Source: Chitinophaga pendula | Lineage (GTDB): Bacteria; Bacteroidota; Bacteroidia; Chitinophagales; Chitinophagaceae | Length of the DNA stretch: 64,000 nt | NCBI RefSeq assembly: GCF_020386615.1 | Contig: NZ_CP077769.1 | Coordinates: 1,860,001-1,924,000, forward strand | Direction: 5' to 3' | Shown here: piece by piece, positions 17,243 through 26,260 of the stretch | Numbering within the stretch: position 1 is the first letter of the stretch | How the letters are laid out: every line of letters starts with the position of its first letter | The notes under the pieces: model-generated | Told to the model about the DNA's origin: nothing | Databases searched by the model: none | Seen by the model: only the letters and a program-made list of their open reading frames with translations | Position numbers and translations under genes: made by a program

Positions 17243-17446
17243 ATGAAACAGCTTACATTTCAAACTGCCATCATCAACCGCTCCCAGTTGAAAACGATCA
17301 CGGGCGGCGGTAATCAGGTAAGAAGAGCCACCTGCGACGGTGAACCTTGTTCCCGTATAAAAGCTTGTTATGATCCCTGGCCAGCGCCTGCCTGTGTATG
17401 TTCTGCCGGCAGTGGTCCCGGACTAGGTATTTGCTATCACCCTTGA
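17243..17446 (+). CDS. Double-glycine-leader six-cysteine peptide 3
   Basis: A 67-residue precursor. ATG 17243 (MKQLTF) is chosen over an upstream in-frame start because the leader then has the length of the other two. The leader ends NRSQLKTITGG and the core, which begins GNQ as peptide 2 begins GNK, has six Cys spaced C-x4-C-x5-C-x8-C-x1-C-x10-C. The Pro/Gly-rich core (DPWPAPAC, AGSGPGLGIC) differs from the other two apart from the Cys frame. A strong hairpin follows. Same orientation as peptide 2, 590 bases downstream. Confidence 0.75.
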   Translation: MKQLTFQTAIINRSQLKTITGGGNQVRRATCDGEPCSRIKACYDPWPAPACVCSAGSGPGLGICYHP

Positions 17447-17452
17447 TGCTTT

Positions 17453-17494
17453 TCATTAAAAGAAGCTGGGCCGCTACTCAGCTTCTTTTAATGA
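17453..17494. terminator. Bidirectional terminator after peptide 3
   Basis: A long stem of at least 14 perfect pairs (ATTAAAAGAAGCTG, 17455-17468, with 17479-17492), extended on both sides. The A and T tracts in the arms make it a terminator in either direction. Confidence 0.8.
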
Positions 17495-17667
17495 CCATTC
17501 CGTTAATAGCAGCGATCGCTCTTGCGGAAATGTATCGCTTTTTCTACAATCTGTATGTCCGCAATGGGATCTTTCAGCAGATATTATTGGTACTCATACT
17601 GGCAGATATTTTGTGAAGCACTATATGATAATCCTTTTCATTTATTACCCATTAAAAATTGAACATC

Positions 17668-18066
17668 ATGGCAAAGTATTCACAAAAGAGTCAGGAGAAA
17701 GTAGAGAAAACCATGCATGAAATGAAAGAAGGAAAATTGAAGAGCGGGTCAGGCAAAAAAGTAACCAGCAGAAAACAGGCAGTGGCCATAGGGCTATCAG
17801 AGGCGCGTAAAGAAGGTGCTAAAGTACCTAAAAAAGCAGCCGCTAAAAAAGGAGGTGCTAAAAAAAGTACCGCTAAAAAGGCAACCGCTAAAAAGGCAAC
17901 GCCAAAGAAAAGTACGGCTAAAAAAGCTACGGCAAAAAAAAGTACCAGCGCTACGAAACGTACCACCACCAAAAAAACGGCTACCGCTAAAAAAGCAGCA
18001 CCGAAAAAGAAAACAGCGGCAAAAAGAAAAACAGCGGGTAGCAAGAAAGCAGTGGCACATGGTTGA
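17668..18066 (+). CDS. DUF6496/histone H1-like lysine-rich protein
   Basis: A 132-residue very basic protein. Residues 1-50 form the small globular part (MAKYSQKSQEKVEKTMHEMK, then SRKQAVAIGLSEARKEG), the domain called DUF6496 in Bacteroidota. From about residue 55 it is a run of AKK/TAKK units with Ala, Thr and Ser, like the C-terminal tail of bacterial histone H1-like proteins; it probably binds DNA nonspecifically. The DNA of the tail has many runs of six to eight A (longest 17934-17941), so it is prone to slippage. Monocistronic. Confidence 0.85.
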   Translation: MAKYSQKSQEKVEKTMHEMKEGKLKSGSGKKVTSRKQAVAIGLSEARKEGAKVPKKAAAKKGGAKKSTAKKATAKKATPKKSTAKKATAKKSTSATKRTTTKKTATAKKAAPKKKTAAKRKTAGSKKAVAHG

Positions 18067-18156
18067 CGAAATGTTAAAGTAAGCCGTGACCGGTAAGCCC
18101 TGTATAGAATGGCACGTCACTTGCAATTCTTATAGTATGGAAGTAAAACTAATTGT

Positions 18157-18417
18157 ATGGAAAAGCGAGCAATCACAGTATACATGGGAGGTAGGCCTTA
18201 CCGGTTATTTATTACCCTCGACAATGAAAGAAATCAGGTCCTTTACGAAGTAGTAACACACGACAACCCTGAGCAATTTATGGCAGACTTTATAGGTCAG
18301 GAGCCAGTACTGATAGAAGAGATCAGTACCTTGCCGGAAGAAGGACAACGCATTGTGGAAGCCGAACAAGTCGCCAGGGTCATCTGGCAGGAAATACTCG
18401 ATGAAATGTCGAGATAG
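18157..18417 (+). CDS. Small conserved-looking hypothetical protein
   Basis: An 86-residue acidic soluble protein (ITVYMGGRPYRLFITLDNE; many Glu in the C-terminal helix, ending VIWQEILDEMSR). It has a likely beta-strand/turn N-terminus and a helical C-terminus. No family recognised. Codon use is normal for the region. An alternative ATG at 18137 is in another frame. Confidence 0.6.
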   Translation: MEKRAITVYMGGRPYRLFITLDNERNQVLYEVVTHDNPEQFMADFIGQEPVLIEEISTLPEEGQRIVEAEQVARVIWQEILDEMSR

Positions 18418-18477
18418 ATACGGCAGACTATCGTAAATAGTGCTATCAATAGCAATAGGAAAACTTTCTCCACCCTA

Positions 18478-18491
18478 CTCCGGCGCCGGAG
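18478..18491. repeat. 14-bp GC-rich palindrome
   Basis: CTCCGGCGCCGGAG is a perfect palindrome in the gap between the 86-residue protein and the convergent small lipoprotein; possible terminator or protein site. Confidence 0.35.
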
Positions 18492-18532
18492 CTCACGCCT
18501 ATCATTCCCCCTCACATAAAAGCAACGGGACG

Positions 18533-18700
18533 TTAATCCCGTTTGAATATCTTCGAAATAATGAAGATAATCAGAAATAATATCGCAGCTACGATCAGGA
18601 TACCCGTCCAGACACCCGCTTTGAAGATGCCCTCTATAACACTGCAACTGCTTAAAAATAATAAACCGGATAAAAGTAGTGAGTAAGATAATTGTTTCAT
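18533..18700 (-). CDS. Small membrane lipoprotein, 55 aa
   Basis: A short gene on the minus strand with ATG 18700 and TAA 18533-18535. The N-terminus KQLSYSLLLSGLLFLSSC is a lipoprotein signal with lipobox LSSC (Cys19), followed by VIEGIFKAGVWTG and one transmembrane helix (about 34-48), with a basic end IFKRD. This lipobox plus 'IFKAGVWTG' plus one helix pattern is common in Bacteroidota short proteins that automated pipelines often mislabel as phosphatidate cytidylyltransferase. Function is unknown. Confidence 0.8.
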   Translation of the reverse strand: MKQLSYSLLLSGLLFLSSCSVIEGIFKAGVWTGILIVAAILFLIIFIISKIFKRD

Positions 18701-18881
18701 AGCGTTTTATTTGATCTATATTATTGTCATACATCATATCCTATGCCAGAGTTAAAGACTTGGCTGAAGTGCCTGGGCACATTCTTTCTCTTTTTACCAT
18801 AAATTTTTATATATTATCGCTCAATTACACCTGAATGCTTACTATTCCCTGTTATAAAGTGCAGACGCTAAGGCGTATTAT

Positions 18882-19499
18882 ATGATAATGGCAAGAGACA
18901 GTGAATTATATCTCAATAGTGAGGAAGGACTAATCCGGGGAATCCATAACAAAGACCGTCGGACGTTTACCCATGTCTATGAGCTACACTTCCAGGGGCT
19001 CGTCCTGGCTGCAGACAGATATGTTAAAGATCCCGGCATCGCCAAAGAATTGGTACAGGACATTTTTATCCGTATCTGGGAACAACCCGCCCTGTTAAAT
19101 GAAAATGGCTCGTTACGGGCATACCTCTATAAAGCTGTCATCAACCATTCACTCAATTATATAAAAAGAGAGAAAAATATTGCCCGTCATCATAATTTGA
19201 TCGCGGAATCCCTGACCGATAGCTACCTGGAAACTTTGCAGGAAGAACAGGAGCTGAAGGTGGAGATATACCGCGCCGTAGAGCAACTGCCGGCACAATG
19301 TCGCAAAGTGTTCAAAATGAGCAGATTCGATGGGCTAAAATACCGGGAGATCGCGGCAGACCTGAAAATATCCGAAAAAACAGTTGAAAATCACATCGTA
19401 CATGCACTAAAGCTACTCCGGGAGACCTTATTACAAAATCCCGAAAGACCCAGAAGCCCCTCCGCTACCCTGCGGATCATGTCATGGCTGTTCTTCTAA
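18882..19499 (+). CDS. ECF RNA polymerase sigma factor
   Basis: A 205-residue ECF sigma factor. Region 2: FTHVYELHFQGLVLAADRYVKD and AKELVQDIFIRIWEQP; region 4: LPAQCRKVFKMSRFDGLKYREIAA then ISEKTVENHIVHAL. An alternative ATG is at 18888. It heads the second uptake locus and is followed by FecR 225 bases later. The gap holds no convincing gene. Confidence 0.92.
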   Translation: MIMARDSELYLNSEEGLIRGIHNKDRRTFTHVYELHFQGLVLAADRYVKDPGIAKELVQDIFIRIWEQPALLNENGSLRAYLYKAVINHSLNYIKREKNIARHHNLIAESLTDSYLETLQEEQELKVEIYRAVEQLPAQCRKVFKMSRFDGLKYREIAADLKISEKTVENHIVHALKLLRETLLQNPERPRSPSATLRIMSWLFF

Positions 19500-19724
19500 T
19501 GTCATACCACCGGAAAGATCACCGCATATCCACATTATGCAAAAAAAATATACGAATCCTGGGAAATGCTGCGTTACTATTTGTTGGCTTTCATGGAAAA
19601 CTGTCAGGTAACAGCCATCAGAAAGGAGCAAACAAGGGAAAAATAGCAGGGGTGAAAAAAATTTTTGAAAGCACTAGGGGGGTACCCCCTCATTAATTGT
19701 AGTAATTAAAAGGCACACAAATTA

Positions 19725-20708
19725 ATGTCAAAGGACTCAATTCAATGGGAACTGCTGGTAAAGCATTTCAATGACCCACAAGATACCTCACTGGCGCAAA
19801 AAGTGGCTGCCTGGCGGACCGAATCTCCCGACAACCAGAAGACGTATGAGGAACTCAGCCGCCTATGGAATTTCTCTGGAGAGATTAGTATCCTGGACAA
19901 TTTTGACCTGAAAAATGAAGTAAACAGCCTGGTAGGAAAGCTGCCGGCAACAGACATAATAGAGGAGGAGGAGCCGCCCGTTAGCGGGCGTAACAACAGA
20001 AAATGGATGTGGGCCGCGGCAATATTGCTCATCACGGGCGCTGCCATGGCCTGGTGGACCCTGGAGATGAACAAGGTAAAATACCTGGACAGACTCACAG
20101 ATGCCACTACCGCAGATACCATCCTGCTGTCCGACAGCTCGCACATCTATATGGATCATAGCAGCCATGTCAGGTATCCCGACAGATGGACCGGCCAGAC
20201 CCGTACTGTATTCATGGAACAAGGGAATGCCTTCTTTGACATCGCTTCCGACCCGGCCCCTTTCATCGTAAAAGTAGGTACTTCCAGTATTACCGTACTG
20301 GGCACCTCCTTCAATATACGCCTGCAGGGAAACACCCTTAACCTCTCCGTGAAAACAGGGAAAGTAAGGTTTGATACACCCAACCAGGAAACCATATTGA
20401 ACGCTGGCATGGGAATGAGCTATAACACCACGACAGATTCCATCAGCACCTTCGATGCCGTTAATACCAACGAAGACGCCTGGATAACCCGCGAACTCGT
20501 TTTCGTAGATGCATCCCTTACCGAAGTATGTAAAAAAATGGAAATATTCTACAATGTGAAGATCCGCTTTAAAGGAGACGTTCCACTGAGAAAATTAAAC
20601 GCGACATTCAAAAACAACAGGCTGGAAGAAGTATTGGAAATATTGGAAGCCGCCTATCCTGTTAAAGTTACTCAACAGGGAAACGACATCATCATCAAAA
20701 GCAAATAA
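19725..20708 (+). CDS. FecR family anti-sigma factor
   Basis: A 327-residue inner-membrane protein: cytoplasmic N-terminus (1-90), transmembrane helix about 92-110 (WMWAAAILLITGAAMAWW), periplasmic FecR domain (LSDSSHIYMDHSSHVRYPD, VLGTSFNIR) and DUF4974 C-terminus (LVFVDASLTEVCKKMEIFYNVKI). It is the partner of the sigma factor at 18882 and the STN-domain SusC at 21127. Confidence 0.92.
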   Translation: MSKDSIQWELLVKHFNDPQDTSLAQKVAAWRTESPDNQKTYEELSRLWNFSGEISILDNFDLKNEVNSLVGKLPATDIIEEEEPPVSGRNNRKWMWAAAILLITGAAMAWWTLEMNKVKYLDRLTDATTADTILLSDSSHIYMDHSSHVRYPDRWTGQTRTVFMEQGNAFFDIASDPAPFIVKVGTSSITVLGTSFNIRLQGNTLNLSVKTGKVRFDTPNQETILNAGMGMSYNTTTDSISTFDAVNTNEDAWITRELVFVDASLTEVCKKMEIFYNVKIRFKGDVPLRKLNATFKNNRLEEVLEILEAAYPVKVTQQGNDIIIKSK

Positions 20709-21126
20709 CAGTCACCGCAACAGTAACGTGATAAAAAATAGTAGCACAAAATTGTAGAAGAGTAGGGGAGGAAGATAGTTAGCGTATGAAACATATCAGG
20801 GACAAATAGCATTCAGGAAAAGATATTGTTTCATCCGGTTTTAGTTGACTCATGACTGCACGCTGCCGGCATCGCTGGCAGCTGTAGCGATGTTAGCTTT
20901 GTTGAAAATGAGAATAAAGAAATAATAATATTAATAACCAGAATCAGATCGCTAAGTGACCTGCATTATACGCAGGAAGCATTGGTAGTTGACTTCGCAG
21001 AACGACCTCCCGTCAACCGGGTCGAGATCCTTGTGCCAGTCCCCGAACAAAATACTTACCACATACGCCATGATCCCTGGTACCCATACTTATGCCAATA
21101 TTCGCGTAACCTATAATAATTAACAG
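20709..21126. other. Gene-free upstream region of second SusC
   Basis: A 418-base gap with no supported gene, presumably the promoter and leader of the second SusCD operon and the target of the ECF factor encoded upstream. No canonical TTG-N19-TAnnTTTG promoter was seen, which fits control by an alternative sigma factor. Confidence 0.35.
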
Positions 21127-24100
21127 ATGTTTGAAGTCCGTTACAAAAAGAAAAGACCAAAATCCAGGCTGCTGCTGCTACTGCTTACAGTGTGTTGCCT
21201 GCAGGCAATGGCCAATCCGTTGTCAGAAGAACAGCTACGCACCGAAAAACTCGAAGCGATCCTGAGAAAGATGGAACAGAAGTTCAATGTAGTATTCGTT
21301 TACGATGCTGCAGTGATCAGTAAGGAAATGAATGTAGAGCTCAACCTGGAAAAACTGTCCATGACCGATGCCCTGAAAGTATTAGCTAACCGTGGTATCT
21401 CCTCCCGTATCATGGGCGATAAAGTGATACTCACCCGCCCTGCGCAGCCGGAAGCTGCCCCGCAGCAACAGGTAGTTGCACTCAAAGGCCGGGTAAGCGT
21501 TAGAAGTGAAAATGGGGACATCAGCTTCATGCCGGGTATCAGTATTCATGAAAAAGGTACGCAGAATGGTACCGCTACCAACAACAAAGGCGAATTCTCT
21601 ATCAAAGTGAGTGCAGGCGCTACCGTAGTATTCTCTATGGTCGGCTTCAAATCACAGGAAATAAAAGTAACCTCTTCCCGGGATAATATGTCCGTCATGC
21701 TGGAAGAGAATATTACCACCCTGAACCAGGTAGTGGTAAACGGATACCAGACTATCGACCGCAAACTGTTTACCGGTGCGGCCACCGCCCTCAAAGCGAG
21801 CGACGTACGCAGGGATGGTATCACCGATGTCAGCAGGATGCTCGAAGGCCGCGTAGCGGGGGTATCTATCCAGAACGTATCCGGTACTTTCGGTGCCGCT
21901 CCGAAAATCCGGGTACGTGGCGCTACCTCTATCACCGGTGATAACAAACCTCTTTGGGTAGTAGATGGTATTATCCTGGAAGACGTAGTTAACGTATCCA
22001 ACGAGCAGCTCTCTACCGGTGATGCCACCACCCTCATAGGCTCGTCTGTAGCCGGCCTCAACCCGGACGACATCGAGAGCTTCCAGATATTGAAAGATGC
22101 CGCAGCGACCGCGTTGTACGGCGCCCGCGCGATGAACGGAGTAGTGGTGATCACCACCAAAAAAGGCCGCGTAGGAAAACCACTGATCTCTTACACCGGT
22201 AACTACTCTACCTACCTCAAACCGAAGTACAGCGATTTCAATATCATGAACTCCGCCGACCAGATGTCTGCTTACCTCGAAATGGAACGTAAAGGCTGGC
22301 TCAACTATGCCGACGTATCCCGCAGAGCAAATGGTGGCGTATTCACTAAACGCTCCGATCTGATACATAAAGGACAGTTGCTGAATACACCCGAATCAAA
22401 AGGCGACTACTTGAAAAGATATGCCGCCGCCAATACCGACTGGTTCGATATCCTCTTCCGCAACTCCTTCATGCAGGAACACTCTCTGAGCATATCCTCC
22501 GGTACCGAAAAAACACAGCTTTACTTCTCTACCAGCTTCCTCAACGATAACGGCTGGACTATCGGAGATAATGTAAAACGGTTCACCGGTAACGCCCGCG
22601 CTAACTTCAACGTAAATGAACGCCTCAACTTCGGCCTCATTACACAAGCCTCTATCCGTGATCAGCGTGCGCCCGGTACCGTAGGCCGCGTCAGCAACCC
22701 GGTAGAAGGTAAATATGCGCGCGATTTTGATATCAACCCTTTCAGCTACGCACTCAATACCAGCCGTACCATGACCGCATATGACGAAAATGGTAACCTG
22801 GAATATTTCAGAAGGAACTATGCTCCCTTCAATATCATCAACGAACTGCGTAATAATACCCTCGATCTGACCATGATCGACCTCAAACTTCAGGGAGAGG
22901 CTTCCTACAAAATATTACCTAACCTCAAATACTCCTTCCTGGGTGCATTACGGTATGCCAAAACCAACCGGGAACATAAAGTAAAAGAGAATGCGAATAT
23001 GGCCATGGCCTACCGTGCCGCCGATGACGCTACCATCCGTGCCCGTAATAAATTCCTGTACCGGAATCCCGACGATCCGGAAGCAGAACCGGTAGTAGTA
23101 TTACCCTATGGCGGTTTTTACAATACCAATGATGACTACCTGGTCAGCTACAATCTCAGAAACTCCCTGGAGTGGAATAAAACGTACAACAACACCCACA
23201 TATTCCACGTCCTGGCTACACAGGAGCTGCGCTACGCAGATCGCCAGAATAAATTCAGCTATGGATATGGATATCAGTTTGATAAAGGAGGGGTGCCTTA
23301 TGTAGATCCTAATGTTATCAAACAAGGGGTAGAGGGCAACTTCGACTTCTATGGCATGAGCTGGAGATACGATCGCTTTCTCGCTTACATGACCAACGCC
23401 GCCTATTCTTATAAAGGCAAATACAACCTGAACGGTACCGTGCGTTATGATGGCTCCAACCTCCTGGGTAAAGCACGTACTGCACGCTGGCTGCCTACCT
23501 GGAACATCAGCGGATCCTGGAACCTGGATACAGAAGAGTTTATGAAGCACCAGTCCACCATCAACCGGTTGACACTCCGTGCCACTTACGGTCTCACTGC
23601 CAGTATGGGCCGCGCTACTAACTCCAGCCTCGTACTGATCGGTAACAGGACCAAACGTCCTTACCTCTCGGAAGTAGAGTCTGTGATCAATATCCGCGAT
23701 TTGGAAAACAGCGAACTTACCTGGGAAAAGCAATATGAAACGAACGTCGGTGTGGATGTAGGCTTTTTCAACGAACGGATGAACCTGACATTGGACCTCT
23801 ACAACCGGGATGGCTTCGACCTGATCAGCCTCATGCGTACCTCCGGTATCGGCGGCCAGTTTGAAAAGTCTGCCAACTACGCCGATATGAAATCAAAAGG
23901 TATCGAGGTTACTATCGGCGGCAACATCATCCAGCATAAAGACTATGGATGGCGTACACAACTGACCTTCGCCTACAACAAGAATAAGATCACCAATCTC
24001 CGCAACAACCCCAATATATGGGATCTTGTGGGCGCTGATGGTGGTCCGCTCCAGGGCAGACCCTACCGTGGTCTTTATTCCGTGCAGTTCTCCGGATTAG

Positions 24101-24723
24101 ACCCGCTTACAGGTGCGCCTTACTTCATCAATGAAGCAGGAGACAAATCCCATAACGTATACCTGCAAAGCCAGGATATCAAATATCTTAAATATGAAGG
24201 TCCGGTAGATCCTACTACCACCGGCGGTTTCTTCAACTCCTTCCGGTATAAGAACTTCACCTTGTCTGCTTTGCTCACCTTCAGCGCCGGCAATAAGATA
24301 CGCCTGAACCCCGTATTCGATGAGAGCTATTCAGATCTTACCGCCATGCCGCGTGAATTCCGCGATCGCTGGATGGCGACCGGTGACGAAAAACTCACCA
24401 ATATCCCTGCTATCCTAGATCAACGTGCCAACGCTGCATTAAATGGTTTCTATACTTATAATGTATACAACTACTCTTCCGAAAGAATAGCAGATGGAGG
24501 ATTTGTGCGCCTTAAACAGGTCTCACTTACCTACAACCTGCCGGTTCGCTACCTCAGCGCAATAGGTGCCAACAACCTGTCCCTGAGCGCTGTAGCCAAC
24601 AACCCATGGCTCATCTATGCCGACAAAAAGCTGAACGGCCAGGATCCGGAGTTCTTCGGCTCCGGTGGTGTGGCACTGCCCATCCCTAAACAATACACCG
24701 TATCATTAAAAGTAGGATTCTAA
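21127..24723 (+). CDS. SusC/RagA TonB-linked outer membrane receptor with STN domain
   Basis: A 1198-residue receptor. Signal peptide to about 30; STN domain about 40-105 (LEAILRKMEQKFNVVFVYD); carboxypeptidase-regulatory-like domain about 117-200; plug with LKDAAATALYGARAMNGV near 322-340; barrel to the terminal KVGF. The STN domain links it to the sigma/FecR pair upstream. It is followed after 17 bases by SusD, then a metallohydrolase and two DUF4302 lipoproteins, a set typical of peptide or protein uptake loci rather than polysaccharide loci. Confidence 0.95.
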   Translation: MFEVRYKKKRPKSRLLLLLLTVCCLQAMANPLSEEQLRTEKLEAILRKMEQKFNVVFVYDAAVISKEMNVELNLEKLSMTDALKVLANRGISSRIMGDKVILTRPAQPEAAPQQQVVALKGRVSVRSENGDISFMPGISIHEKGTQNGTATNNKGEFSIKVSAGATVVFSMVGFKSQEIKVTSSRDNMSVMLEENITTLNQVVVNGYQTIDRKLFTGAATALKASDVRRDGITDVSRMLEGRVAGVSIQNVSGTFGAAPKIRVRGATSITGDNKPLWVVDGIILEDVVNVSNEQLSTGDATTLIGSSVAGLNPDDIESFQILKDAAATALYGARAMNGVVVITTKKGRVGKPLISYTGNYSTYLKPKYSDFNIMNSADQMSAYLEMERKGWLNYADVSRRANGGVFTKRSDLIHKGQLLNTPESKGDYLKRYAAANTDWFDILFRNSFMQEHSLSISSGTEKTQLYFSTSFLNDNGWTIGDNVKRFTGNARANFNVNERLNFGLITQASIRDQRAPGTVGRVSNPVEGKYARDFDINPFSYALNTSRTMTAYDENGNLEYFRRNYAPFNIINELRNNTLDLTMIDLKLQGEASYKILPNLKYSFLGALRYAKTNREHKVKENANMAMAYRAADDATIRARNKFLYRNPDDPEAEPVVVLPYGGFYNTNDDYLVSYNLRNSLEWNKTYNNTHIFHVLATQELRYADRQNKFSYGYGYQFDKGGVPYVDPNVIKQGVEGNFDFYGMSWRYDRFLAYMTNAAYSYKGKYNLNGTVRYDGSNLLGKARTARWLPTWNISGSWNLDTEEFMKHQSTINRLTLRATYGLTASMGRATNSSLVLIGNRTKRPYLSEVESVINIRDLENSELTWEKQYETNVGVDVGFFNERMNLTLDLYNRDGFDLISLMRTSGIGGQFEKSANYADMKSKGIEVTIGGNIIQHKDYGWRTQLTFAYNKNKITNLRNNPNIWDLVGADGGPLQGRPYRGLYSVQFSGLDPLTGAPYFINEAGDKSHNVYLQSQDIKYLKYEGPVDPTTTGGFFNSFRYKNFTLSALLTFSAGNKIRLNPVFDESYSDLTAMPREFRDRWMATGDEKLTNIPAILDQRANAALNGFYTYNVYNYSSERIADGGFVRLKQVSLTYNLPVRYLSAIGANNLSLSAVANNPWLIYADKKLNGQDPEFFGSGGVALPIPKQYTVSLKVGF

Positions 24724-24740
24724 CGACTAAAGAGACCGAC

Positions 24741-26237
24741 ATGAAAAAATCATTCCTATATACTTCATTATTACTACTGGCGATATCCTCAGGGTGTAAA
24801 AAATATCTGGAGAAAACACCGGATATGCGTACCGAACTAGACTCCCCTGAAAAGGTCGCTGAACTCCTCACCAGCGCCTACCCCAGGGCGACCTATTTCA
24901 CCTTCGCGGAAGCAATGTCCGACAACGCGGAAGATAAAGGCGTAGCCTCCTCCGACCTGGTAAATGCTGCTCCCTGGTTCTGGCGTGATATGGAATTCCG
25001 TGACCTCGACTCGCCGGACTTCTACTGGCAGGGTACCTACAAAGCTATCGCTGCCGCCAACCATGCTCTCGAAGCGATTGCACAGCATCCCGGAGAAGAT
25101 GCTTATAAACCCTATAAAGGAGAAGCCTTGCTGGCCCGCGCATATGGTCATTTTATGCTGGTCACCTTCTTCTCAAAGGCATATAACAAAGGTACTGCGG
25201 CTTCCGATCCGGGTATCCCTTACGTAACACAACCGGAAAAGGTAGTCGTAGGAAAATATGAGCGTAAAACAGTGGCTTATGTATACGAACAGATCGAAAA
25301 GGACATCCTGGAAGGTCTTCCGCTCATCAGCAATGCTGCCTACAAGGGAGCCCCTAAATATCACTTTACCGTAGCCGCAGCAAATGCATTCGCTACCCGC
25401 TTCTACCTCTTCAAAAAGGACTATGCCAAAGTACTGGAACATGCCAATAAAGCATTCCCCGGCGGCAATATCCTGCCCTTCCTGCGTGAAGTGAACAGCG
25501 TAGCCTACCGCTCCCAGGAACCGCTGGTAAAAGAGGCCGAATACACTAAAGCCACTACCAAAGCCAACCTCCTGCTGGCAGAAGCCAACTCCGTTTGGGG
25601 GCGTAGCTACTTCAGCTATCGCTATGGACCGGGATTCAAATTCGTGCAGAAATACCTTTGGGGCGATAACGTTACCCGTGTAAGCCGTTCCGACAGAAGA
25701 GGCATCTTCGGATTCATGCTGTATGGCCGCGAAGAGACCATCCGTACTCCTAAGTTCAGAGAACATTTCGTGAAGACAGATGTGAATGCCACCTTCGGCG
25801 ACCCATACGTCATGGCGCCCCTGCTCACCGCAGAAGAAGTACTCTTCAACAGGGCAGAAGCCAATATCGAACTAGGTAACTACGATGCGGCACTCAAAGA
25901 CCTCAACGACTATGCCAGCACCCGTATCATCTCCAACGACAGCAACGACCCGAACTACTATCCGCAACTGTTTACGATCACCGAACAAAAGATCAGGGAC
26001 TTCTACGGTACGTTCGACCTGAAAGCAGGCTTGATATCTTCTCTACTGGACTTCAAAAGGGTAGAGTTCTTCTTCGAAGGGATGCGCTGGTTCGACATAT
26101 TACGTCACAACCTGCCGGTAGTACATACCACCTTCGATGGCAGGAACTCATACGTGCTGGGGCCTAATGATCCCAGACGTGTAATACAGATCCCACAGGA
26201 AGCACAATCTGCCGGATTAGAATTAAACCCCCGTTAA
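24741..26237 (+). CDS. RagB/SusD family nutrient-binding lipoprotein
   Basis: A 498-residue surface lipoprotein with lipobox AISSGC (Cys19) and the frequent KKYLEKTPD motif after it. Typical SusD segments are HALEAIAQHPGEDAYKPYKGEALLARAYGHFMLV-like helices (about 108-145), AEEVLFNRAEANIELGNYD and the C-terminal FKRVEFFFEGMRWFDILRHNLPV. It pairs with the SusC 17 bases upstream. Confidence 0.94.
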   Translation: MKKSFLYTSLLLLAISSGCKKYLEKTPDMRTELDSPEKVAELLTSAYPRATYFTFAEAMSDNAEDKGVASSDLVNAAPWFWRDMEFRDLDSPDFYWQGTYKAIAAANHALEAIAQHPGEDAYKPYKGEALLARAYGHFMLVTFFSKAYNKGTAASDPGIPYVTQPEKVVVGKYERKTVAYVYEQIEKDILEGLPLISNAAYKGAPKYHFTVAAANAFATRFYLFKKDYAKVLEHANKAFPGGNILPFLREVNSVAYRSQEPLVKEAEYTKATTKANLLLAEANSVWGRSYFSYRYGPGFKFVQKYLWGDNVTRVSRSDRRGIFGFMLYGREETIRTPKFREHFVKTDVNATFGDPYVMAPLLTAEEVLFNRAEANIELGNYDAALKDLNDYASTRIISNDSNDPNYYPQLFTITEQKIRDFYGTFDLKAGLISSLLDFKRVEFFFEGMRWFDILRHNLPVVHTTFDGRNSYVLGPNDPRRVIQIPQEAQSAGLELNPR

Positions 26238-26260
26238 TCTGTTACTCAAATACTACTATC

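Noticed and set aside
17398..17616. A 72-codon frame after peptide 3
   Set aside because: It reads through the strong hairpin at 17453-17494 and starts within peptide 3; the hydrophobic end is not convincing.
19484..19696. A 70-codon frame between sigma factor and FecR
   Set aside because: Starts inside the sigma gene and has a low-quality translation; the gap is more likely leader sequence.
24613..24723. Possible frameshift at the SusC/SusD junctions
   Set aside because: All three SusC genes end in the expected aromatic C-terminus with SusD starting 17 to 23 bases later; intact.
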